Part shown: positions 55,715 through 62,146 of the stretch, piece by piece
How the letters are laid out: each line of letters opens with the position of its first letter
Numbering within the stretch: position 1 is the stretch's first letter
Source of the DNA: an uncultured Eubacteriales bacterium
GTDB lineage: Bacteria > Bacillota > Clostridia > Christensenellales > Aristaeellaceae
Length of the DNA: 64,000 bases
Direction of reading: 5' to 3'
Assembly: GCA_902789795.1 (NCBI GenBank)
Contig: CADAPM010000015.1
Coordinates: 1 to 64,000, forward strand
The notes under the pieces: generated by a model
Database searches by the model: none
What the model saw: the letters and a program-made list of their open reading frames with translations, nothing else
What the model was told of the DNA's origin: nothing
Program-made: the position numbers and the translations under genes

Positions 55715-57399
55715 ACAAATATTTGGAAACCGCGCGCATTGACGCTGCCGTTCAGGGCGAATACGCCCTGGTCGCCGTCGGGCATCAGGGTCAGGCGCAG
55801 GCTCTGGCTCTTGCAGAAGCGCGCGTCCGGCTCCTCGGGGGAGATCAGGATCACGGTGACGCTGCCGCCCTCCTTAAAGGTGCGGCCGGCCGCGAAGGTG
55901 CCCAGCAGAGCTTCGTACAGGGAGCTTTCGCTCTGCTCCAGGCTGTTCGGGCAGCTGATGATCAGCACCGCGTCCAGCTTCTGCTCCGCCTGGCGGGCCG
56001 CCCAGGCGCCGGCGAGGCGCACGGTCTGGGCCTGCTTCTCCATCGGCGCGGAGGGCTCGGTGGCCAGGAGGGGCCAATGGGCCGCCGCGCGGGCCAGCGC
56101 GGTCTCCTCCGGGGTATCCTGCACGCTCAGCACCATCAGGCGGGCATTGGGCTTGGATTCCTGCAGCTGCTTGGCCAGATCATGGGTCAGCTTGAGGGGC
56201 ACGGCTCCCTTGGCCAGGGCGCAGATGCGCTGGCCGTAGAGCAGGGGAGTGCTGGCGCTGTCGCCCTTTTCGCCGGTCTCGGTGCGCAGGGGCATGGAGA
56301 GCAGGCGCTTGCCGGGCACGATGACGTGCAGGGAATCAAAGGAAACGCGGTTCTTGATATCGTCCACCGGGATGCCGTTGACCCCGGTCACATAGAGCAT
56401 GAAGCGGTATTTGTCGCCATCGCGGCGGGAGCGGATCTTGCCTGCGACGCGGTCGCCCATGCGCAGCTGGAAGCGCCGCACCTGGGCCGCGGTCAGGTAG
56501 ATGATTGTCTCGTCATCCAGGTTGTAGTCCGGATAGAGGAAGGCGGTGCCGTCGTTCAGGAGCACGCAGGTGCCCTCGGCGTCCTCGCTCTCGTCCTGAT
56601 TGAGCAGCTCGTTGACGGCGGGCTTGCCCAGGCTCTGATAGTCGCGCAGCGCGGCGGGCGGCACGGAAGAACGGGCGTTCTGCCAGGCAGCGCCCCGGGG
56701 CTGGGCCTCGGGCACCGCGTTGGTCTCCACCGGCAGGCTCTCTGCGCGGGGAGCGGCGGCCTGGGCTTCCGCGGGACGGGCGGTCTCCGCCGGGCCGAAG
56801 CGCTGCATGGGCGCAGCCGGGCGCGGGGCGGCGGTGCGGCTGTCATAGGGCCGGGAGACGGGCGCTGCCGTGCGGGCCGGGTCCGCGGCGCGCTGGCCGT
56901 AGGGGGTATGGGAAGCGGTGGCCGGAGAGGCCGGCGCATGATAATTGTTGGGCTGGAAGCTGCGCGGGTTGTGCCAGGCCTTGGTGCCGCTGTCGATATG
57001 GAAAGCGGGGGCCTTGCTGGAGATGGTGCTCAGCACGTCGGACGTGCTGCGGGCAGCGGGGGCCGCCGGCGTGCGCACGGGATCAGAGCTGTAGCGGGGG
57101 CGCTCGGTCTGGGGGCGCGTATAGGTGCCCATGCCGTAGCCGATCTCCCGGCTCTCGTCGTCATCGTCCGAGATGATGGACGCCCGGCGAACCGCGGGCT
57201 TGGGCTGTGTTTCCGCCGGAGTCTCCACCGGATTCTCTACCGTTTCCACGGTCAGCTGCTCCGGAGCCTGGGACTGCTCGTGTTCCGCGATGCGGTCCAG
57301 GATCCCTTGCTTGTTAATGCCTGCGGACAGGGTAATGCCATGCTCGCGCGCGTACTTTCTCAACTCAGCGACTGTCATATCATCCCACACTGACGCCAT
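55711..57399 (-). CDS. Rho-like protein with degenerate ATPase (predicted catalytically dead)
   Basis: 562 residues from ATG 57399 (GGAGGAGAAAAT upstream). Parts in order: Rho_N SAP-like fold (about 8-40; TVAELRKYAREHGITLSAGI); a disordered Pro/Ala/Arg-rich linker (about 41-255); a cold-shock RNA-binding domain (about 275-345; QVRRFQLRMGDRVAGKIRSR aligns closely with Rho's QIRRFNLRTGD region); then a Rho ATPase-like domain (350-562). At the P-loop position, where Rho has APPKAGKT, this protein reads ALAKGAVP; at the Walker B position LLDS is IISC; the region of the arginine finger is cut short. The overall order and many residues (e.g. GGSVTVILIS versus GGSLTIIATA) still match. Inference: an RNA-binding Rho paralogue without ATPase activity, possibly a Rho regulator or competitor. 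A true rho gene must lie elsewhere if the organism has one. Confidence 0.85.
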   Translation of the reverse strand: MASVWDDMTVAELRKYAREHGITLSAGINKQGILDRIAEHEQSQAPEQLTVETVENPVETPAETQPKPAVRRASIISDDDDESREIGYGMGTYTRPQTERPRYSSDPVRTPAAPAARSTSDVLSTISSKAPAFHIDSGTKAWHNPRSFQPNNYHAPASPATASHTPYGQRAADPARTAAPVSRPYDSRTAAPRPAAPMQRFGPAETARPAEAQAAAPRAESLPVETNAVPEAQPRGAAWQNARSSVPPAALRDYQSLGKPAVNELLNQDESEDAEGTCVLLNDGTAFLYPDYNLDDETIIYLTAAQVRRFQLRMGDRVAGKIRSRRDGDKYRFMLYVTGVNGIPVDDIKNRVSFDSLHVIVPGKRLLSMPLRTETGEKGDSASTPLLYGQRICALAKGAVPLKLTHDLAKQLQESKPNARLMVLSVQDTPEETALARAAAHWPLLATEPSAPMEKQAQTVRLAGAWAARQAEQKLDAVLIISCPNSLEQSESSLYEALLGTFAAGRTFKEGGSVTVILISPEEPDARFCKSQSLRLTLMPDGDQGVFALNGSVNARGFQIFV

Positions 57400-57478
57400 A
57401 TTTTCTCCTCCGGTCCGTATTGCGATCAACAGGGCGAAAACACTCGATCATAACGATACGGTTGTCTTCAATGGGTGT

Positions 57479-57507
57479 ATTATAACAGACAAAACCCGGT
57501 TGCGCAA
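57479..57507 (-). promoter_or_regulatory. Promoter of Rho-like gene
   Basis: Minus strand TTGCGC (57502-57507), 17-base spacer, TATAAT (57479-57484), about 80 bases before the ATG. Confidence 0.65.
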
Positions 57508-57613
57508 GGAAAAATCTTGAGAATATCGGCGGTTTCTCATGTTCTGCGGGCAAAAATGGATGGATCCCGCCGGGTTTTTATCAGATGAGACAACTCCGGG
57601 CCTTCCGGACATG

Positions 57614-57639
57614 AAAAAAACGCCCCGCAAGGCGGGGCG
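57614..57639 (-). terminator. Terminator of small acidic ORF
   Basis: 8-bp arms CGCCCCGC (57621-57628) and GCGGGGCG (57632-57639), then TTTTTTTCAT on the minus strand. Strong; ends the small gene before the Rho-like promoter region. Confidence 0.85.
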
Positions 57640-57658
57640 CTTCAGATGTTTTGCCGGA

Positions 57659-57820
57659 TCAGGCAGACTGCTTTTCGCCGTATTCGACGGACCAGAAGAG
57701 CTTCGTTTCATCCTCGCTGGAGGAGACGACGATCTCGTTTTCCTGGTTTTCTGTATTCGCAGCCATCGCGTCGCTTTCTTCGATCGCGTCCTGCAGCATG
57801 GCCATGTTTTCATCCATCAT
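57659..57820 (-). CDS. Small acidic protein of unknown function
   Basis: 53 residues if started at ATG 57820 (AAGGAG about 12 bases before; a GTG at 57841 would put the site inside the gene and is less likely). Sequence MMDENMAMLQDAIEESDAMA, then an Asn/Glu stretch, ending with LFWSVEYGEKQSA. Strongly acidic, no signal peptide, no Cys. It has its own consensus promoter (57917-57945) and terminator (57614-57639), so it is likely a real, independently expressed gene. Role is unknown; a small regulator or peptide precursor are possibilities, with nothing to decide. Confidence 0.6.
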   Translation of the reverse strand: MMDENMAMLQDAIEESDAMAANTENQENEIVVSSSEDETKLFWSVEYGEKQSA

Positions 57821-57916
57821 AATTGTTTCTTTCTCCTTCACACACGCTCGGCGGTTCGCTCCATCGGCGGCGCCGGCTTTACCTCAGGGAGAGCATTTCC
57901 TGTTCTCCGGTGGAGG

Positions 57917-57945
57917 ATTATATTGCGTTTCAGGGGAAATGACAA
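57917..57945 (-). promoter_or_regulatory. Promoter of small acidic ORF
   Basis: Minus strand TTGTCA (57940-57945), 17-base spacer, TATAAT (57917-57922), leading to a leader of roughly 90 bases. Confidence 0.75.
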
Positions 57946-57990
57946 TCGATGAAAAGTCTCGTTACCGGTCATTTAAGACATGGATGGCTG

Positions 57991-59256
57991 TCAGACGAGC
58001 ATTTTTACAATTTGCGCCGGGGCGTCGGCCAGGGCGATCTCCTGCTCCTCGCGGGTCTGGAGGTCGCGCACCTTGACGTTGCCGCGCTCAAATTCGTCGC
58101 CGCCCACCATCACGATCAGTCGGGTGCCGAGCTTGTCGGCATATTTGAACTGGGCCTTAAGGCTGCGGCTGCACAAGTCGCTGTCCGCCTTCACGCCCTG
58201 GGCACGCAGCGCCTGGGTCAGTTTGAAAGCGTCGGTGCGGCGCTCGTCGCCGATGTTTGCCACGTAGACATCCGTCACGGAGGGCGCAGGCGGCTCGAGG
58301 CCCTGGTTTTTGAGCTCCAGCAGGATGCGCTCCAGCCCCAGGCCGAAGCCGGCGGCGGGCATATCCGGGCCGCCCAGCTGCTCGATCAGGTTGTCATAGC
58401 GGCCGCCGCCGCAGAGGGCCAGGCCTTCGCGGCCGGTCTGCATGATGACCTCGAACACGGTGCGGGTATAGTAGTCCAGGCCGCGGACGATGGTGGGATC
58501 GACCTCAAAGGGGATGCCCTGGGCGGCCAGAAGCTCCTGCAGCTGGGCAAAGTGCGCCTTGCAGTCGTCGCAGAGGCAGTCCAGGATGGACGGCGCGCCC
58601 TTCACGATCTCCTTGCACTTATCCTTCTTGCAGTCCAGGATGCGCAGGGGATTGCGGTCGAAACGGGAACGGCAGTCCTCGCACATTTCGTCGATGCGGC
58701 CGCCCAGATAAGCGCGCAGGGCCTCGTGGTACTTGGGCCGGCACTCCTTGCAGCCGATGGAGTTGATGTGCACCACCAGGTTCTTGAGGCCGACTTCGTG
58801 GAGCAGCGTCATCAACAGGTTGATCAGCTCGGCTTCCACCGCGGGGGACTTGCCGCCGAAGCACTCCATGCCGAACTGGTGGTGCTCCCTCAGGCGTCCG
58901 GCCTGGGGATTCTCATAGCGGAAGATGGGCGCGGCCAGGTAATAGACCTTGCAGGGCAGGGGCTCGGCGTACAGGCGGCTTTCGATGAAAGCGCGCACCG
59001 CGCCGGCGGTGCCCTCGGGCTTCAGGGTGATGGAACGGTCGCCCTTGTCGGTAAAGGTGTACATTTCCTTATTCACGATGTCGGTGGTATCGCCGACGCC
59101 GCGCAGGAACAGCTCTGTATGCTCAAACACGGGGGTGCGGATCTCGCGGTAGCCCCACAGCGCGGCCAGCGCGCGCATCTTCGCTTCCAGGCCCTGCCAC
59201 AGATAGGCCTGCTGCGGCAGCATGTCCCGGGTCCCCTTGGGTGCTTGTGTCAGCAT
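57991..59256 (-). CDS. hisS: Histidine-tRNA ligase
   Basis: 421 residues from ATG 59256 (GGAGG seven bases before); the longer frame adds a non-conserved 65 residues. Class II motifs: PKGTRDMLP at the start, RSITLKPEGTAGAVRAF (motif 2 region), histidine motif RGLDYYTRTVFEV and GGRYDNLIEQLGG, and the C-terminal anticodon domain (VYVANIGDERRTDAFKLTQA). Standard length. Transcribed from a perfect consensus promoter. No T-box leader was seen, so regulation is probably not by uncharged tRNA binding. Confidence 0.97.
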   Translation of the reverse strand: MLTQAPKGTRDMLPQQAYLWQGLEAKMRALAALWGYREIRTPVFEHTELFLRGVGDTTDIVNKEMYTFTDKGDRSITLKPEGTAGAVRAFIESRLYAEPLPCKVYYLAAPIFRYENPQAGRLREHHQFGMECFGGKSPAVEAELINLLMTLLHEVGLKNLVVHINSIGCKECRPKYHEALRAYLGGRIDEMCEDCRSRFDRNPLRILDCKKDKCKEIVKGAPSILDCLCDDCKAHFAQLQELLAAQGIPFEVDPTIVRGLDYYTRTVFEVIMQTGREGLALCGGGRYDNLIEQLGGPDMPAAGFGLGLERILLELKNQGLEPPAPSVTDVYVANIGDERRTDAFKLTQALRAQGVKADSDLCSRSLKAQFKYADKLGTRLIVMVGGDEFERGNVKVRDLQTREEQEIALADAPAQIVKMLV

Positions 59257-59307
59257 GGTGCGTCCTCCAAATTTCCTCGATTCGTAACCGGTTCGGTCAC
59301 GCTTCCA

Positions 59308-59336
59308 ATTATAATGGCTCGCAAGCGGTTTGTCAA
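59308..59336 (-). promoter_or_regulatory. Promoter of hisS
   Basis: Minus strand perfect consensus TTGACA (59331-59336), 17-base spacer, TATAAT (59308-59313). Confidence 0.85.
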
Positions 59337-59461
59337 TTTGGCAAAAGCCAGCTTTCCTCCACCGCGTCATGGATGTGAATTGTTGAACATAAGCCGCAAA
59401 ATTCCCGTGTTTGACAGCTGTTTTGTAAGGAAAGATGTATAAATTGAACACAGATTATCAA

Positions 59462-59490
59462 TTGACACAGCAAATTTGGGCTGGTATAAT
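59462..59490 (+). promoter_or_regulatory. Promoter of the LplB-LplC operon
   Basis: Perfect consensus TTGACA (59462-59467), 17-base spacer, TATAAT (59485-59490). Confidence 0.85.
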
Positions 59491-59574
59491 GACCCCTTGG
59501 AGATACTATTTTAGCTTGTCAACGTAAGGGCGTGATCCGCCCAAACTGTGCATCAGCCGTTGAGGAGTATAAGA

Positions 59575-60162
59575 GTGGAAAAACAGCGGACGATTGGGCA
59601 GTACCGGGCGATCGACTTATCAGTGTTCGCGTTGATGGCCATGGTTTCGGAAATGCTGCTGGTCACTGCGGCGACGCGATGGTTCCCGATGGAGGCCTAC
59701 ACCGTATCAGCGACGGCGGCTCTGACAGCCGTCGTGATGATACGCTGGGGCCCGTGGGCTGCCCTGCACGCCTTTTTGGGCGGACTGGCGTTTTGTCTGG
59801 CGTCGGGGGCGAACCTGAGACAATTCGTTACCTATTGTATAGGCAACGAGCTGGCGATGCTGCTGTTGTTCTTCGTCAAAAAGAAGGGCGACGGGTACAT
59901 CCGTGAGACCGCCTTCAGGACGATGGCTTTCGGCGGCGCGGCGCTTCTGCTGATGCAGCTGGGGCGCGCGGCGGTCTCGATCCTGTTCGGGGCGGAGCCC
60001 GGACAGGCGGCAGGGTTCTTTACGACAGATTCCGTTTCCATGATCTTTACGCTGGTCATCATGTGGATCGTTCGCAGACTGGACGGCGTATTCGAAAATC
60101 AGTATCACTATCTCAGGCGTATCCAGGCGGAACGCGACAGGGAAGAAGGAGGATATCGATGA
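59575..60162 (+). CDS. Small multi-pass membrane protein
   Basis: 195 residues from GTG 59575 with GAGGAG seven bases upstream (longer ATG 59548 has no site). Five to six predicted membrane helices (VFALMAMVSEMLLVTAATRW; ALTAVVMIRWGPWAALHAFL; AFGGAALLLMQLGRAAVSIL) with short loops, and a charged C-terminal tail (HYLRRIQAERDREEGGYR). Topology resembles ECF-transporter S components, but no diagnostic motif is visible. It overlaps the next permease gene (ATGA), so it is likely part of the same transport system. Function is a guess. Confidence 0.65.
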   Translation: MEKQRTIGQYRAIDLSVFALMAMVSEMLLVTAATRWFPMEAYTVSATAALTAVVMIRWGPWAALHAFLGGLAFCLASGANLRQFVTYCIGNELAMLLLFFVKKKGDGYIRETAFRTMAFGGAALLLMQLGRAAVSILFGAEPGQAAGFFTTDSVSMIFTLVIMWIVRRLDGVFENQYHYLRRIQAERDREEGGYR

Positions 60163-61217
60163 AAGGTCGGGCAGGAGATTATCTGATCCTTGATCAGGCG
60201 ACAGGCCGGTATCGGGAAAATCCCGAGCAGGTGGTTCGCGACGATGTCGAGAAGCATTACTGGCTGCATGTGGGCCGCACCATTGTGAAGGACTGGCGGC
60301 TTTACGTCATGCTGGTGCCGATGCTTCTGGTGTTCCTTTTCTGGCGCTATCTGCCGATGTATGAGCTGCTGGGCTCCTTCAAGGTGTCTGACCAGGTCAA
60401 GGCAGTCAACGACCAGTACTTTGCAGGCTTTTCCTATTTTAAGACGCTCCTGGTGGGCACCGGCTCCCTGAGCACAGATTTCTGGCGGGCGCTGCGCAAC
60501 ACCTTCCTGCTGAGCTTCTACGGCCTGCTGTTCGGCTTCCCGATGCCGATTTTGCTGGCGCTGTTCTTCAACGAGGTCCGCTCCAACATCGCCCGCAGCG
60601 TGCTGCAGGTGATGACGTACCTGCCGAAGTTCATGTCCACCGTTGTTATGACCTCTCTGGTGGCCATGCTGGTCAAGCAGGGCATCACGACCCTCAACAT
60701 CCAGCCCGGTATCATCTCCCAGCTGCTGGCCAACCTGGGCCTCATCTCCCAGGAGACGGCGCGCGCGGGCCTGCTGAACGATCCGGCCTTCTTCCGCGCC
60801 ATCTACCAGATCAGCGGTATCTGGGAGACGGCGGGCTATGACTCGATCGTCTTCTTCGCCGCCATCATCGCGATCTCGCCCACCAGCTACGAAGCCGCCC
60901 AGATCGACGGCGCGGGCAAGATGGCCCAGATGCGCTACGTGGTATTGCCCAGCATCCTTTCCACCATCGTCATCATGCTGATCACCCGTATCGGCTCCAT
61001 GCTGTCCATAGGCTATGAAAAGGTCTTGCTGCTGTATAACCCCAACACCTATGTCACCGCGGACGTCGTTTCGACCTTCGCACAGCGCAACGGTCTGGCG
61101 GGCTCCCAGCAGGGCATCGCTTCCGCGGCTGAAATGATGAACAACGTGGTCGGCATGCTGCTGGTCATCGGTGCCAACACCATCGCGCGCAAAGCCTCGA
61201 ACGTATCGCTGTACTGA
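60159..61217 (+). CDS. Oligosaccharide ABC transporter permease (LplB type)
   Basis: 352 residues from ATG 60159 with AAGAAGGAGG before. Six helices; the long N-terminal lead before the first helix (VRDDVEKHYWLHVGRTIVKD) is typical of LplB/polysaccharide permeases; the EAA loop is YEAAQIDGAGKMAQMRYVVL. It pairs with the LplC-like permease 15 bases downstream. A generic MsmK-type ATPase encoded elsewhere may energise it. Confidence 0.92.
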   Translation: MKGRAGDYLILDQATGRYRENPEQVVRDDVEKHYWLHVGRTIVKDWRLYVMLVPMLLVFLFWRYLPMYELLGSFKVSDQVKAVNDQYFAGFSYFKTLLVGTGSLSTDFWRALRNTFLLSFYGLLFGFPMPILLALFFNEVRSNIARSVLQVMTYLPKFMSTVVMTSLVAMLVKQGITTLNIQPGIISQLLANLGLISQETARAGLLNDPAFFRAIYQISGIWETAGYDSIVFFAAIIAISPTSYEAAQIDGAGKMAQMRYVVLPSILSTIVIMLITRIGSMLSIGYEKVLLLYNPNTYVTADVVSTFAQRNGLAGSQQGIASAAEMMNNVVGMLLVIGANTIARKASNVSLY

Positions 61218-61232
61218 TAAGGGGGACGGATC

Positions 61233-62123
61233 ATGAAAAGACGGCTTGAAGCTTCCGAGCTGATATTCAAAATCATCAGCTATACCCTGCTGACAGTGTT
61301 CGCCCTGTGCTGCCTGTATCCATTCGTGTACGCGATCTCCGCGGCCATGAGCGGCAGGCACGCGGTTGAATACGGCGAGGTCATCCTCTTCCCGAAGGCG
61401 GTCCAGTTTGACGCCTTCAATCAGATGTTCAACGACAACATGTTCTGGAATTCCTATTCCAACACGCTGTTTTTGACCTTCTACGGCACCGTGTGGTCCC
61501 TGATCGTGTCCATCCTGGGCGCTTACGCGCTGAGCAAGCGCCGGCTGCTGTTCCGCAAGTTCTTCAACTTCTTCCTGGTCTTCACCATGTGGTTCTCCGC
61601 CGGTATCGTACCGCAGTACCTGAACTACCTGGCCACCAAGGAAGTCTTCAACGGCCTGGGCATCATGGACGACAAGTGGCTGGTGGTCATCGCCATGGGT
61701 ATGGCGGCCATGAACATCATCCTGCTGCGCAACGCCTTTGAGGGCGTGCCCAGCGAGATCGAGGAAGCCGCCATCGTGGACGGCGCCGGCGAGTTCCAGG
61801 TGCTGACCAAGGTCTTCATCCCGATGTCCAAATCCACCATCGCCACCGTGGCCCTGTTCTTCGGCATTTCCCGCTGGAACGGCTACTTCTGGGCGCGCCA
61901 GATGATCTCCAACCAGAACGAGCATCCGCTGCAGGTGTTCATCCGTCTGAAGCTGGAGCAGTATACGGACCCCGAATTCCTGGCCGGCTGGAACGCGAGC
62001 TACGCCACCGACTCCGTCATCTACGCGCTGATCGTGTGCTCCATCGTTCCGATCCTGATCATCTACCCCTTCATTCAGAAGTACTTCGCCAAAGGCACCA
62101 ATGCCGGCGGTGTGAAGGAATAA
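61233..62123 (+). CDS. Carbohydrate ABC transporter permease (LplC/YtcP type)
   Basis: 296 residues, six helices, from ATG with AAGGGGGACGGATC before. EAA loop: EEAAIVDGAGEFQVLTKVFI. Partner of the permease upstream. Its gene is 23 bases before the binding-protein gene. Confidence 0.93.
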   Translation: MKRRLEASELIFKIISYTLLTVFALCCLYPFVYAISAAMSGRHAVEYGEVILFPKAVQFDAFNQMFNDNMFWNSYSNTLFLTFYGTVWSLIVSILGAYALSKRRLLFRKFFNFFLVFTMWFSAGIVPQYLNYLATKEVFNGLGIMDDKWLVVIAMGMAAMNIILLRNAFEGVPSEIEEAAIVDGAGEFQVLTKVFIPMSKSTIATVALFFGISRWNGYFWARQMISNQNEHPLQVFIRLKLEQYTDPEFLAGWNASYATDSVIYALIVCSIVPILIIYPFIQKYFAKGTNAGGVKE

Positions 62124-62146
62124 TATTATTGAGGAGGAAAACAAGA

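Larger units (their letters stand above)
59257..59574. other. Intergenic region with two divergent promoters
   Basis: 318 bases between hisS and the membrane-protein gene. It contains the hisS promoter (59308-59336) and the promoter at 59462-59490 for the plus-strand operon. Nothing else was recognised in it: no T-box element, no clear terminator, no coding frame. Confidence 0.7.

Noticed and set aside
57991-59451. Longer HisS with a 65-residue leader
   Set aside because: The leader is not conserved, crosses the hisS promoter, and ATG 59256 has a good ribosome-binding site.
59257-59574. T-box leader before hisS
   Set aside because: No T-box consensus (GGTGGNACCGCG) or antiterminator was found, and the promoter is close to the start.
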